Positions 36,612 to 45,911 are shown, counted from the first letter of the stretch. The stretch: 64,000 bases of DNA from Haloarcula japonica DSM 6131 (GCF_000336635.1 NZ_AOLY01000042.1:287136-351135); one strand, 5' to 3'. Numbers and translations are program-made. Notes: a model not told the origin generated them from the sequence alone.

Positions 36612-37475
36612 TTATTTGGTTCGTTTCCGTTCCTGCGTCGGGTGGTCCGTGACGTAGACCTTCGTATCGTCCGGAACGTCGTCGGTGACCCAAGAGTTCG
36701 CCCCGATGCTGACGTGGTCGCCGACGGTGATAGCGCCCAGAACTTTCGTGCCCGCGCCGATGACGACGTGGTCGCCGATATCCGGGTGTCGTTTGTATCC
36801 CTTCTTTAGTCTGTGTTCGTCGCTCTCGTCGGCTTCGAAGTGGAGTGCGCCGAGCGTCACGTCCTGATAGAGGCGGACCCACTCCCCGACAGCGGTGGTT
36901 TCACCGATGACGACACCGGTTCCGTGGTCGATGAAAAAGTGATCGCCGATCTCAGCGCCGGGGTGAATGTCGATGCCGGTCTCAGTCTTGGCGTATTCAG
37001 TGAGTTCGCGAGCGTACTCGGAGGCCCCGGCCTCGTAGAGGGTGTGGGCGACCCGTTGTACGAGTATTGCCATGAACCCAGGATAGGACCGGATGATCTC
37101 CATGTACGTCTTCGCCGCCGGGTCGCCTTTGAACGCGGCCTCGACGTCTTTTTTGAGGCGCGTGCGAACGGTCGGAAGTTGGTCGATGACCGTTGCGACT
37201 GTCTCTGCCGGGTCCGACCCCGAGTACGGTCTGATGCCCGAATAGAAGAGCCCCCCGAGGGTGTCAAGCTGGTCCAGAACAGCGAGTTCGTCCCGAACCA
37301 ATGCGGCAGCGTTCCAACAGGTCGGAAAGAACAGCCGCTTGAGGATGTCGACCTCCGGCCTTCGATGTTCTCGCCGCGGGAATTCCATCTGAGTCTGGGT
37401 GGGGAACGGCGCTTCATCGGCCTGGTACGCCGCGAACAGTTTCTCGTGTGTGTCGCCCGTGTAGCAGTAGTCCAT
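36612..37475 (-). CDS. cysE: Serine O-acetyltransferase
   Basis: A 287-aa enzyme that acetylates serine with acetyl-CoA, the first step of cysteine synthesis. The N-terminal half is a helical domain (DPAAKTYMEIIRSYPGFMAI); the C-terminal half is a hexapeptide beta-helix with the catalytic histidine region DIHPGAEIGDHFFIDHGTGV and IGETTAVGEWVRLYQDVTLG. No cysK lies beside it. It competes with the deaminase at 3369 for serine. TATA-like CAATACTAAG near 37500 predicts leaderless initiation at 37475. Confidence 0.95.
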   Translation of the reverse strand: MDYCYTGDTHEKLFAAYQADEAPFPTQTQMEFPRREHRRPEVDILKRLFFPTCWNAAALVRDELAVLDQLDTLGGLFYSGIRPYSGSDPAETVATVIDQLPTVRTRLKKDVEAAFKGDPAAKTYMEIIRSYPGFMAILVQRVAHTLYEAGASEYARELTEYAKTETGIDIHPGAEIGDHFFIDHGTGVVIGETTAVGEWVRLYQDVTLGALHFEADESDEHRLKKGYKRHPDIGDHVVIGAGTKVLGAITVGDHVSIGANSWVTDDVPDDTKVYVTDHPTQERKRTK

Positions 37476-37626
37476 ATCTGATTGTCGGGCTGAAGCATCT
37501 TAGTATTGAAACAACAGTTGTCTTTTCGACCACATGTTGTGTTCTCGATAGCGGAGTAGCACTGAAAACGATCAGAATCCACCACTGAGAGGTAGCTATT
37601 TGATACTGGCTTGTCATCGAATCTGT

Positions 37627-37827
37627 ATGAACGGCGAGTGCTACTTCTGTCACGGCATCGTTTCAGCACCGGAGGACGGCCACATCTGGCTTCGAGAGCA
37701 CGATAGCCATGAAGTGTACATGCACGAACAGTGTGCCAGCGGACACAACGTCATCGAAGAGGGGCAGAACCCAGCCGGCGAACTCCTGATTACGTGCCCG
37801 GAATGTGGCGAAGTCGAAACCGTGTAG
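37627..37827 (+). CDS. Small zinc-ribbon-like protein (66 aa)
   Basis: A short acidic protein, MNGECYFCHGIVS at the start and LLITCPECGEVETV at the end; CYFC and CPEC pairs, plus H/C residues between (HEQCASGHN), can form one zinc site. Small zinc-finger proteins are numerous in haloarchaea and some affect motility or metabolism. ATG 37627 is chosen because the Cys pair follows directly; the extension to 37600 adds nothing. Function unknown. Confidence 0.8.
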   Translation: MNGECYFCHGIVSAPEDGHIWLREHDSHEVYMHEQCASGHNVIEEGQNPAGELLITCPECGEVETV

Positions 37828-37869
37828 CAGCCCACGCGGGTAGCCCTGGGAACGGACCACATTCCCATC

Positions 37870-38763
37870 CTACGGAAGTGTTATATCGATACCGGACTGC
37901 AGGCTAGCCGCTTTCGCAGTGTTGTACATCAGCATCGCAATGGTGAGCGGACCGACACCTCCGGGGACTGGGGTGATGGCGTCCGCTTTCGTTTTCGCGC
38001 TCTCGAACTCCACGTCACCGACGAGTTCGTACCCCTTCTCCGTGTCAGCATCGACCCGGTTGATACCCACATCAACGACTGTCGTGCCCTCCGAGAGCAT
38101 CGATCCGTCTATCATTTCCGGAACCCCGGCGGCGGCGATCACGATGTCGGCATTGCGAGTCTTTTCGGCGAGATCGGCAGTTCGGGAGTGGCACACGGTC
38201 GTCGTCGCGTTGCCGCCCGTCCCGTACTGGATGAGCAGGTTCGCCATCGGCTTGCCGACGATGTCCGAGCGGCCGACGACGACGGCGTCTTTCCCCTCCG
38301 TCTCAACACCCGTTTCTGCCAGTATTTTCTGTATTCCGTGGGGTGTGCAAGGCTTGTATCGTGCGTTCCCCGCGACGAGCCGCCCGACGTTTTCGGGATG
38401 GAACCCGTCGACGTCTTTCATCGGGTCGATGCGTTCCAGTACGTCGCGCTTGTTCACGTGGTCGGGGACCGGCATCTGGACGAGGATTCCGTGAACAGCC
38501 GGGTCCCCGTTCAGTTCATCGATAGTCGAGAATAGCGTTTCGGCCGGTTCGTCCGCGTTGATTTCGTGATGAAACCCCTCGATACCGATTTCCTCACAGG
38601 CCTGTTGTTTCATCGAGACGTACGTTTCGCTCGCGCCGTCGTCGCTCATCAGCACAGTCGCCAGCCCCGGTGTGACATCCTCGCTGATGAGTGTATCCGT
38701 ACACGCCGCGACGCCGTCTGTGATCTGGTCGCCGATTTCGTTACCGTCGATTATTGTAGTCAT
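37870..38763 (-). CDS. folD: Bifunctional methylene-THF dehydrogenase/methenyl-THF cyclohydrolase
   Basis: A 297-aa enzyme interconverting 5,10-methylene-, methenyl- and 10-formyl-THF. The catalytic lysine is in TYVSMKQQACEEIG, substrate Asp in DVDGFHPENVGRL, NADP loop in VVGRSDIVGKPMANLL, and the C-terminal PVPGGVGPLTIAMLM is diagnostic. It links methylene-THF made by the GcvT fusions to formyl-THF and, through formate, to the formate dehydrogenase at 47.4 kb. It is alone in orientation, converging on the zinc protein gene. Confidence 0.96.
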   Translation of the reverse strand: MTTIIDGNEIGDQITDGVAACTDTLISEDVTPGLATVLMSDDGASETYVSMKQQACEEIGIEGFHHEINADEPAETLFSTIDELNGDPAVHGILVQMPVPDHVNKRDVLERIDPMKDVDGFHPENVGRLVAGNARYKPCTPHGIQKILAETGVETEGKDAVVVGRSDIVGKPMANLLIQYGTGGNATTTVCHSRTADLAEKTRNADIVIAAAGVPEMIDGSMLSEGTTVVDVGINRVDADTEKGYELVGDVEFESAKTKADAITPVPGGVGPLTIAMLMYNTAKAASLQSGIDITLP

Positions 38764-39080
38764 TATTGCTGGGTTCGTTCTCAGCCCGGCAGTTCCCGAG
38801 AAGGTGTTCGGGAGTAGGAACCGCTACTGTTAGTCAGCAGTCGGAGCCGGGCAAGCGTTCGATACTCATCTCAAACCCCGCGGGTATAGTGGGTGATGCG
38901 GAATAGTCCAACCGTTGAAGTACCACCGGCTATTCGTCCAGCGAGCAACCACAAGCGGTCTACAATTCAACAGTATATCGGCCGGAGGGGCAAGGGACCG
39001 AAAGTTTTTGTCCTGACCCATGCTTGCTCTACACAACCATACCGAGAGGCATGGGCCTCTCGTCCGGGAGCAACTGCACT
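38764..39080. other. Divergent region between folD and the chorismate-using synthase
   Basis: About 317 nt. It holds the folD promoter side on the left and a TATA-like AAAGTTTTTG near 39001-39010 for the rightward gene. A perfect stem-loop sits in the predicted leader at 39043-39062. No gene is seen. Confidence 0.5.
39043..39062 (+). promoter_or_regulatory. Leader hairpin enclosing an in-frame ATG
   Basis: Stem CGAGAGGC/GCCTCTCG of 8 bp with loop ATGG (39051-39054). The ATG in the loop is in frame with the synthase and 30 nt upstream of ATG 39081. The stem could control initiation or early termination. Confidence 0.45.
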
Positions 39081-40589
39081 ATGACTGATATCCGGTTCAG
39101 CACTGACAGAGAATCGTTCCTCGAAACTGCGGAGCGGGCCCCCGCCGGCGCTCGCGTGCCGGTCGAAGCGCGTGTCACGGTCCCTGACCCATTCGAAGCG
39201 TATCGCCGCGCCCGCGACGGGAACACGGACGGGTTCTATCTCGAAACGACCGGCGGACAGTCCGGCTGGGGGTACTTCGGCGTCGATCCGGTCGAGCAAA
39301 TCGAGGTCGGTGCGGGGGCGACGCCCGCACAGGACGGCGGGAGTCCGAGTATCGAAACTATCGACGAGCTACTCGATCGCGAACACTTGGAACGGGGCGA
39401 CTGTACGGTTCCGTATCCGTGTGGCGCGTTCGGCTGGCTGTCGTACGACGTGGCACGCGAGCTCGAAGACATCCCGGAGACGACTGTGCCGGACGGCCTC
39501 CCACGGCTGCAGTTGGGCGTATTCGATTGCGTCGTCGCGTGGGAGGAACCGCATGATGGGGAGGTCGAACTACACGTGACGGCCTGTCCCATCGTCGACG
39601 AGTCACCTGAAGCAGCATTCGAACGCGGCCGGGAGCTGGCCCGCGGACTGGCCGAAGACGCCGTCCACGGTGAGCGACACGTCGAGACTCAGCCGACTGC
39701 TGCGACGCAGGCTACGTTCGAGAGCGAATGCGGCGAAGCGGCGTTTGCTGACCGCGTCCGGCAGATAAAACAGTACGTCAGGGACGGCGATACATTTCAG
39801 ACGAACGTCTCACACCGCCTGACGGCTCCGGCTGCCGTCCACCCAGTCGACACATTCGACGCCGTCCGCCGAGTGAACCCGGCCCCGTACTCAGCATTGC
39901 TTGAGTTCCCCGGTGTCGACCTCGTCAGCGCCAGCCCGGAACTGTTGCTTGACGTCGATGGCGATCAGTTGCTCACGGAGCCGATTGCTGGGACGCGCCC
40001 CCGAGGTGCGACGCCGGCCGAGGACGAGGAACTGGAGGCAGACCTCTGTAACGACGAGAAGGAGCGGGCAGAACACGCGATGCTGGTCGACCTCGAACGC
40101 AACGACCTCGGGAAGGTCAGCGAGTACGGATCCGTCGATGTCGCCGAGTACCGCCGCGTCGACCGATATTCGGAAGTGATGCACCTCGTGTCGCTCATTG
40201 AAGGGGAGTTGCGCGACGACGTGAGCATCGCCGATGCAGTCGCCGCGGTGTTCCCCGGCGGCACCATTACCGGTGCACCGAAACCACGAACGATGGAGAT
40301 TATCGACGAAGTGGAACGGACGCGACGAGGGCCTTACACCGGAAGTATCGGAGTTTTCGGCTTCGACGACCGGGCGACGCTGAACATCACAATCAGGACG
40401 CTGGTCCATTACGATGGCGAGTACCGGCTCCGGGTCGGAAGCGGCATCGTCCACGACTCCGTTCCACAGGCGGAGTACCGAGAGACGCTAGACAAAGCTC
40501 GGGCGCTCGTCACTGCTGTCGACGAGGCGCTGGGCGAACAGGGGTCGTTCGCGGTCGAGTCCGGGACCGAACCGATGGAGGGGACGTAA
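39081..40589 (+). CDS. Anthranilate or aminodeoxychorismate synthase component I (TrpE/PabB family)
   Basis: A 502-aa chorismate-binding enzyme that aminates chorismate using ammonia from its amidotransferase partner. The signature at residues 301-305 is PIAGT; alanine there is typical of anthranilate synthase, whereas many aminodeoxychorismate synthases have lysine (PIKGT). Other parts ([31 protein letters not shown]) are as in PabB. The annotation therefore stays open between tryptophan and folate synthesis. The downstream amidotransferase overlaps its stop (TAATG). No pabC or trp genes lie next to it. Confidence 0.9.
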   Translation: MTDIRFSTDRESFLETAERAPAGARVPVEARVTVPDPFEAYRRARDGNTDGFYLETTGGQSGWGYFGVDPVEQIEVGAGATPAQDGGSPSIETIDELLDREHLERGDCTVPYPCGAFGWLSYDVARELEDIPETTVPDGLPRLQLGVFDCVVAWEEPHDGEVELHVTACPIVDESPEAAFERGRELARGLAEDAVHGERHVETQPTAATQATFESECGEAAFADRVRQIKQYVRDGDTFQTNVSHRLTAPAAVHPVDTFDAVRRVNPAPYSALLEFPGVDLVSASPELLLDVDGDQLLTEPIAGTRPRGATPAEDEELEADLCNDEKERAEHAMLVDLERNDLGKVSEYGSVDVAEYRRVDRYSEVMHLVSLIEGELRDDVSIADAVAAVFPGGTITGAPKPRTMEIIDEVERTRRGPYTGSIGVFGFDDRATLNITIRTLVHYDGEYRLRVGSGIVHDSVPQAEYRETLDKARALVTAVDEALGEQGSFAVESGTEPMEGT

Positions 40590-41161
40590 TGATACTCATC
40601 ATCGACAACTACGACTCCTTCGCCTACAACCTGGTTCAGTACGTCGGCGAGTTCGAGGAGGTCACCGTCCGCCGGAACGACGCTATCGACGTGGACGGCA
40701 TCCGCGACCTCGACCCGGACGGCATCGTCGTCTCTCCTGGCCCCGGAACGCCAGCAGAGGCCGGTGTGTCAATCGACGTTTTCGCTCAGACAGACTACCC
40801 TGCACTCGGTGTGTGTTTAGGTCACCAGGCACTCTGTGCAGCCCACGGAACCCCTGTCGGCCACGCTCCGAACGTTGTCCACGGGAAGCCCTCGGAAGTC
40901 CGCCACGACGGGGCGGAGTTGTACGACGGGATCGATGACCCGTTCGAGGTCGGGCGGTATCACTCGCTGGCCGTCGAGGCGACGGCGCTTCCGGACGAGT
41001 TAGAGGAGACGGCCCACACCAACGACGAGCAGGGCATCGTGATGGGCGTCCAGCACATCGAGAAGCCACACATCGGCGTCCAGTTCCACCCGGAGAGTAT
41101 CCTCACCGACGCCGGGAAACAGATCGTCGAGAACTTCTGTACCGGGATCGCCGAGGCCTGA
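40589..41161 (+). CDS. Anthranilate/aminodeoxychorismate synthase glutamine amidotransferase (TrpG/PabA)
   Basis: A 190-aa class I glutaminase. The nucleophile is C76 in LGVCLGHQALC, with H167 and E169 in GVQFHPESIL; PGPGTPAEAG is the oxyanion/PGPG motif. It supplies ammonia to the overlapping component I. One shared base (TAATG) couples their translation. In many archaea one amidotransferase serves both pathways, so it does not decide between Trp and folate. Confidence 0.94.
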   Translation: MILIIDNYDSFAYNLVQYVGEFEEVTVRRNDAIDVDGIRDLDPDGIVVSPGPGTPAEAGVSIDVFAQTDYPALGVCLGHQALCAAHGTPVGHAPNVVHGKPSEVRHDGAELYDGIDDPFEVGRYHSLAVEATALPDELEETAHTNDEQGIVMGVQHIEKPHIGVQFHPESILTDAGKQIVENFCTGIAEA

Positions 41162-41181
41162 AACCGCACCATCGGCGCGAC

Positions 41182-43038
41182 CTACTTCTTTTCCGGTGGA
41201 TCCACGTCGTGATGGGTCTGAATGTCGGGCAGTTTCCTGATGGCACGTCTGACGAGAGATGTGTGGTCCTGTTCATCCCGATACCAGATTACGGTCAGTC
41301 CACCGACCGCCACGACCGAGATCACGGCGAACGGGCCGCCAGTCAGGACGGCCAGCGCCTGTAACGTCTCAGCGCCTCCGAGAAGCAACACCGAAACGGC
41401 GACCACACCCTGGAACACGCCCCAGAAGACGATATGTGTCGCCGACGGCGCGATTCCCCGTCGCGTCGCCAGTACTGAAACGACGAGCGTCGAGGTGTCC
41501 GCCGAAGTAGTCATGAACACGATGATAAGCGCGAGAAACAGGAATATGAGGAGCTGTCCAAGCGGCAGCGACGACAACAGCGGGAACCCGGCGACAGCCT
41601 CCGAACCCCCGCGCTGTGCGACAGCGCCGAGGATATCTGCCTGTCCCGTCCGCTGGACGAACAGCGACGTGCCACCGAGCAGCAGGAACCAGACCATCGT
41701 CGCAGCCGAGGTTGCGATGACGCTCGTGAACACGACGGTCCTGACCCGCCGACCGCGGGAGAGGGCGGCGACGAACAGCCCGGCGAAGGGAGCCCAGGAG
41801 AACCACCACGACCAGTTCCAGACGGTCCACTCCGCGACCCATTGCCCGCCGGTGTGGAGACTCAGCGGGACGAACTCCAGTACATAGGTCCCGAGTGCCT
41901 GCGTCCCACGCTGGAAGATGAACGAGCGCGGCCCGACGGCAATGACGAGGAGCGCGAACAGACCGAACAGGACGATATTGAGGCCGGCGATGCGACGGAT
42001 ACCGCGGTGAATCCCGGTCGCGCTGGAGACAACAAATATGAGCGTCAGTCCACCGACGAACAGGACCGGTCCGATTTCACCAGCCGCCACCCCCCACTGA
42101 TAATTGATGCCAGCGAGGAACTGCTCGCTCACGAGCGCAACCGAAGTGGCGATACCGCCGACAGTGGCGAAGACAGCCAACGTATCGACTAGTTTTGCCC
42201 AGGCCGAATCCAGCCCATCAACGCCGAGAATCGGTGCCAGCACCGTCGAGACCCGGAGCGGCGCGCCCCGCGTGAACGCGAAGTACGCTATCGGGACGCC
42301 GATGACGGCGTACGCGCTCCAGGCCGAGACGCCCCAGTGAAAGAGGGTGTACACCAGCGCGCCGTTGATAGCGTCCGGCGAACCGGCGGCCGCCCCGATG
42401 TACGGCGGCGGCTGATCGTAGTGAAACAGCGCTTCAGTGGGCCCCCAGAACACCAGCCCGGCCGCAATGCCGGCGGTGAACACGAGCGTGAAGTAGGTCG
42501 GATAGGTATAACTGGGCTCCGTCTCCGGACCGCCGAGTTTGATGTCACCCCAGGGCCCCACCAGTAGAAACAGGCAGTAACAGACAGCGAGGAAGACGGC
42601 GGCGAGAAACAGCGGGCCGCCGCTACGCAGCACCGTGGCCGCCGCAGCATCGACAGTGCCCGTCGTCCGTGTCGGGAACGCCACCTGTAGCCCAAAGAAC
42701 CCGGCGAACACGAGCACCGGGAACACGAGGACAGCCGGTTCGTGCTGGGTGAGAAATCCCCGAACGGCCTGCCGGACATCGGTCTGTCGGACACGCAGGA
42801 AGACGTCGGCCGCGGCTGGCGCGGTAGTATCTTCGGAGTACGGAAGCAGCGCGATGTAACACAGCCCCGAACTGAAAAACACGAGGGCGATAGTCAGCCA
42901 TGCCGGCCCGGTCACGGCTTTGCCAACGAGCGTCGGAAAAAAGAATCCCGCAAGTACGAGCGCCCCAGATGCGGCAAACAGTGGAACCAGTACTCGGCCG
43001 ACGATCTCCGCAATGCCACTGGCGTCCGAGGTGGCCAT
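41182..43038 (-). CDS. BCCT-family transporter with extra N-terminal helices (618 aa)
   Basis: A second betaine/choline/carnitine-type carrier. The signature WNWSWWFSWAPFAGLFVAAL is present, as is the substrate-box-like WGPTEALFHY. Before the usual first helix it carries an extra ~100 residues with two membrane helices (VLVPLFAASGALVLAGFFFP and WLTIALVFFSSGLCYIALLP), making it longer than the window's first BCCT. The cytosolic C-terminal tail (IRKLPDIQTHHDVDPPEKK) may sense osmolarity. It converges on the amidotransferase gene. Confidence 0.93.
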   Translation of the reverse strand: MATSDASGIAEIVGRVLVPLFAASGALVLAGFFFPTLVGKAVTGPAWLTIALVFFSSGLCYIALLPYSEDTTAPAAADVFLRVRQTDVRQAVRGFLTQHEPAVLVFPVLVFAGFFGLQVAFPTRTTGTVDAAAATVLRSGGPLFLAAVFLAVCYCLFLLVGPWGDIKLGGPETEPSYTYPTYFTLVFTAGIAAGLVFWGPTEALFHYDQPPPYIGAAAGSPDAINGALVYTLFHWGVSAWSAYAVIGVPIAYFAFTRGAPLRVSTVLAPILGVDGLDSAWAKLVDTLAVFATVGGIATSVALVSEQFLAGINYQWGVAAGEIGPVLFVGGLTLIFVVSSATGIHRGIRRIAGLNIVLFGLFALLVIAVGPRSFIFQRGTQALGTYVLEFVPLSLHTGGQWVAEWTVWNWSWWFSWAPFAGLFVAALSRGRRVRTVVFTSVIATSAATMVWFLLLGGTSLFVQRTGQADILGAVAQRGGSEAVAGFPLLSSLPLGQLLIFLFLALIIVFMTTSADTSTLVVSVLATRRGIAPSATHIVFWGVFQGVVAVSVLLLGGAETLQALAVLTGGPFAVISVVAVGGLTVIWYRDEQDHTSLVRRAIRKLPDIQTHHDVDPPEKK

Positions 43039-43140
43039 ACCTCGATATTCAGTGTCGAATACATATATTACTATCCCAGAACGCCACTGAAACTGGCGAC
43101 TGTAGCAGTCGAGACCTGCGTCGCTGGAGGGCTGCCCCTG

Positions 43141-44388
43141 TCACTCGGAATCAGCAGGGTCGGTCCCATCATCAGTCCCGATTCCGGTCAGCAACGAATC
43201 CGTCTGTCCACGACCCAACACCGACTGTCCCAGAAGCCGCCCGCCGATAGAGCGGGGGTTGATAACCTCGTCCGCCCCGACCGCGCGGAACTTTTCGACG
43301 TGCTTCTGGTCAGTCGCCGCCGCGACTATGCGGATGTCCGGATTGACGTTTTTCGTCGCGATGACGGCCAGCACGTCGCGCGCGTCGTCGTTACTCCCAA
43401 CCACGACCCCGCTTGCAGTTCCTACGCGTGCGTCCCTGAGTACCTCCTCATCGGTAGGGTCGCCAGTGAGCAGGTTCACACCTTCGCCCTGTAGCGATGC
43501 GACCGTTCCCTCATCGGGCGTGACGACGACGACCTCCGTCTGGTCGCCCAGTTCTTCGAGTAGCGATGCCGTAACGTCTCCGTACCCCAGAACCACGACG
43601 TGGTCCTCAAGGAGTGTGAGTTCTGATGCAGTCATGACTCCGAACGCTGTCGCCATTCTGGATTCGATAGCCGGTCCGATGAGCGCGCCCACGGCGACAG
43701 TGAACGCGCCGGTCCCGAACAGGATGATAGAGAGCGAGAACCACCGTGCTTCCGCCGTCACAGGTGTGATGTCACCGTAGCCGACCGTGGCGATGGTGAC
43801 GACGACGTAGTACACGGCATCGCCCCAGCTGTCAAGTTCGAGAAACTGGCCCCGCAGTCCGTACGCACCCACGGTCCCGTAGAGAACGACGCCGAAAATC
43901 GCCGACAGCGACGCAATCTGAATCGGCGAGAGGTCGAGCGACTGGTCGAAACGGTGTCGGTTTCTGACTAACAGCGGGTACGTGACCAGCGTCATCACCA
44001 GCAAGGGGATATCCGTGGGCTGAAGCGTGGCAAGCGGCAGCAGTGCTAATCCGAGAAGCACGACGGCTGCGACGCGCCAAGCGAGTCGTTTGCGCCGCTG
44101 GAGCCCGACTGTCACAATGCCGAGAATGAACGCGAACAACACGCCACCGAACCGGACGAAGGGTAGCGGAAGGTCAACCACTGCGGTCAGTGGACCGGTG
44201 ACTGCAAGCGACGCCTGGCTGAGATTCGATAGCCCGGTCACGAACGCCAGAAGTGTGACCACGCCGGTCAGGACAACTGTCGGCTTCGCACCGGATAGCT
44301 CGTCCCACTCGACGAACGGAATCCTGTCGGCAGGATAGAACACGTCCTCAAGTGTCCGGTCCGACGAGCCTTCCGGGATGTTAGCCAT
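43141..44388 (-). CDS. Potassium channel with cytosolic TrkA-N (RCK) domain
   Basis: A 415-aa channel: several N-terminal helices, pore helix and filter TVGYGDITP, then an RCK/TrkA-N Rossmann domain (HVVVLGYGDVTASLLEELG) gating by nucleotide or ion, and a degenerate TrkA-C-like tail. ATG 44388 is chosen because GTATAAAAAA at 44411-44420 (minus strand) lies 26 nt upstream; the in-frame extension to 44520 is not supported. In haloarchaea such channels maintain the very high internal K+. An acidic extracytosolic N-terminus precedes the helices. Confidence 0.94.
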   Translation of the reverse strand: MANIPEGSSDRTLEDVFYPADRIPFVEWDELSGAKPTVVLTGVVTLLAFVTGLSNLSQASLAVTGPLTAVVDLPLPFVRFGGVLFAFILGIVTVGLQRRKRLAWRVAAVVLLGLALLPLATLQPTDIPLLVMTLVTYPLLVRNRHRFDQSLDLSPIQIASLSAIFGVVLYGTVGAYGLRGQFLELDSWGDAVYYVVVTIATVGYGDITPVTAEARWFSLSIILFGTGAFTVAVGALIGPAIESRMATAFGVMTASELTLLEDHVVVLGYGDVTASLLEELGDQTEVVVVTPDEGTVASLQGEGVNLLTGDPTDEEVLRDARVGTASGVVVGSNDDARDVLAVIATKNVNPDIRIVAAATDQKHVEKFRAVGADEVINPRSIGGRLLGQSVLGRGQTDSLLTGIGTDDGTDPADSE

Positions 44389-44410
44389 TAACACACTGTT
44401 GTCAGAGTCG

Positions 44411-44420
44411 GTATAAAAAA
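44411..44420 (-). promoter_or_regulatory. TATA box of the K+ channel gene
   Basis: TTTTTTATAC on the minus strand, centred 26 nt before ATG 44388: leaderless initiation. Confidence 0.55.
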
Positions 44421-44560
44421 CACGCGGCGAGCGGACACCGCACTCAAGACAGCAGGTCGCGTACACCCTACGTGATGCGTTGATTGCACGAGACCAGATG
44501 TCGCTGTTCGCCAGGGGCATTCAAAAAGAGTTGGAGCCGACTCACGCGGAGGCCGGACGG

Positions 44561-44971
44561 ATGAACGCCGCCGTCCTGTTCGGGCTAGGAACGATGATAG
44601 CCTGGGGGTTCTGGATCGCGTTCGGGAACGTCGCGTCGAGTACAATGGACCCGGAAACTGCGGCGTTTGTGTCGTATGCAGCCGCAACAGTTGTCACTGG
44701 TATGTACGTTGCTGTCTCGGATGCGTCGCTTGTCGTCACGAACAGAGGCCTATTGTTTGCGGGCGCGGCCGGTGTCGCGGCGGCCGTCGGCGTGGTTTCG
44801 ACATTCGTCGGCGTAACCGTCGGGTCGACGTCGGTGGTCTCCACCATCGGCGGGATGTACTTTATCACCGCCGCAGTCATCGGCGTCATCGCGTTCGGGG
44901 AATCGATGACGCTGACGAAGGCCGCCGGCATCGGGCTGGCGCTGACAGCGATTATCGTCATCAACCAATGA
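44561..44971 (+). CDS. Half-size EamA-like membrane protein (136 aa)
   Basis: One EamA repeat of about five helices (MNAAVLFGLGTMIAWGFWIA at the start; SVVSTIGGMYFITAAVIGVI and LTKAAGIGLALTAIIVINQ at the end). Full DMT carriers have two repeats, so this is a small paired-type member (SMR-like), expected to act as a dimer. ATG 44561 is used because earlier in-frame codons encode a charged segment without helix. Substrate unknown. Confidence 0.85.
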   Translation: MNAAVLFGLGTMIAWGFWIAFGNVASSTMDPETAAFVSYAAATVVTGMYVAVSDASLVVTNRGLLFAGAAGVAAAVGVVSTFVGVTVGSTSVVSTIGGMYFITAAVIGVIAFGESMTLTKAAGIGLALTAIIVINQ

Positions 44972-45030
44972 CCGGCCACAACTGGTAAGTTCCCGAGAAC
45001 GTTGTGCGAATAGGACCCGACACGGCCGGG

Positions 45031-45040
45031 ATTTATGCGA
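45031..45040 (+). promoter_or_regulatory. TATA box of ridA copy 2
   Basis: ATTTATGCGA, centred about 27 nt before ATG 45062, implying a leaderless mRNA. Confidence 0.45.
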
Positions 45041-45061
45041 TGCGGTCGGGTATGGCCGGGT

Positions 45062-45442
45062 ATGAAGCGCGTAATCAGTACCGACGAAGCCCCGGCCGCG
45101 GTCGGGGCGTACAGTCAGGCAACGTCGAACGGCGACCTCCTCATCACCGCCGGACAGCTCCCGCTAACGACAGACGGCGAACTGCTCGACGACGAGCTGG
45201 TCGCCGACCAGACGCGGCAGTGTCTCCACAACGTCAAGGCGATTCTGGAGTCGGAAGGCCTCTCGCTGGACGATGTGCTCAAGACAACGGTTTACCTCGA
45301 CGACATCGATGACTTCGACGCGTTCAACGAGGCCTACAGCGAGTTCTTCGAATCGGAGCCGCCGGCACGGAGCGCCGTCGGCGTGGGTGCGGTCCCGAAA
45401 GGTGCAGCGGTCGAAATCGAAGCTATCGCGACCACCGACTAG
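45062..45442 (+). CDS. RidA/YjgF-family enamine/imine deaminase (copy 2)
   Basis: A 126-aa RidA beginning MKRVISTDEAPAAVGAYSQA, with LLITAGQLPLTTDGE, LEDVLKTTV-like segment (LSLDDVLKTTVYLDDID) and PPARSAVGVGAVPKGAAVEI carrying the carboxylate-binding arginine. It removes 2-aminoacrylate and related imines, such as those made by the threonine/serine deaminase at 3369. It differs from copy 1 in lacking any catabolic neighbours, so it is probably the housekeeping RidA. Confidence 0.94.
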   Translation: MKRVISTDEAPAAVGAYSQATSNGDLLITAGQLPLTTDGELLDDELVADQTRQCLHNVKAILESEGLSLDDVLKTTVYLDDIDDFDAFNEAYSEFFESEPPARSAVGVGAVPKGAAVEIEAIATTD

Positions 45443-45463
45443 CGAGCGCGGCCGTTCCGTATC

Positions 45464-45766
45464 CTACCGCAATTCCATCTGCTCGGCTCGCTCCGCAGCG
45501 AGCGTCGTCAGTTCGTCGACGCTACTGTCCGAGCGGTCCGCGAGGACGCGGAGCAGCATCCCGAGCTGTATCGCCGCTGCTTCGCGGAGTTCGGCCGCCT
45601 CCTCGGTGTCGTTGCCGAAGTAGTACTCGTGGCGGCCATCCTCGTGGATGATTCCTGTGTACACCGAGCGCAGGTCGTCCTCAGTTATCGCGGCCGACGC
45701 CTCCGTCCTGACTTCCTCGAACCGTGGGTTCATGATTTCGATTGAGGTAACGGCCTGCCCCCTCAT
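45464..45766 (-). CDS. Conserved-looking acidic helical protein (100 aa)
   Basis: A small cytosolic protein (MRGQAVTSIEIMNPRFEEVR at the start; helical second half EEAAELREAAAIQLGMLLRV). No domain is recognised. Starts at 45766 or 45733 are possible; a TATA-like CATTAATC near 45805 favours 45766. It is convergent with ridA (21 nt) and divergent from the formate dehydrogenase unit. Confidence 0.7.
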   Translation of the reverse strand: MRGQAVTSIEIMNPRFEEVRTEASAAITEDDLRSVYTGIIHEDGRHEYYFGNDTEEAAELREAAAIQLGMLLRVLADRSDSSVDELTTLAAERAEQMELR

Positions 45767-45880
45767 TGTTTCGACGGAACGCTCCGACCACTGCTGTCCG
45801 ATTAATGCATGCGCAGCTGATATGTTGTGCGGGTCGGTGACTCTACTGCACCCGGTAGCCACTGGGAACAGTCGGCCGGG

Positions 45881-45890
45881 GTTTTTAATC
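45881..45890 (+). promoter_or_regulatory. TATA box of the nuoF-like/formate dehydrogenase unit
   Basis: GTTTTTAATC, centred about 26 nt before ATG 45912. This shows the short form of the NuoF-like protein is the real one, without the 88-codon in-frame extension. Confidence 0.55.
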
Positions 45891-45911
45891 GTTCAGCACG
45901 ACACACAGAGT

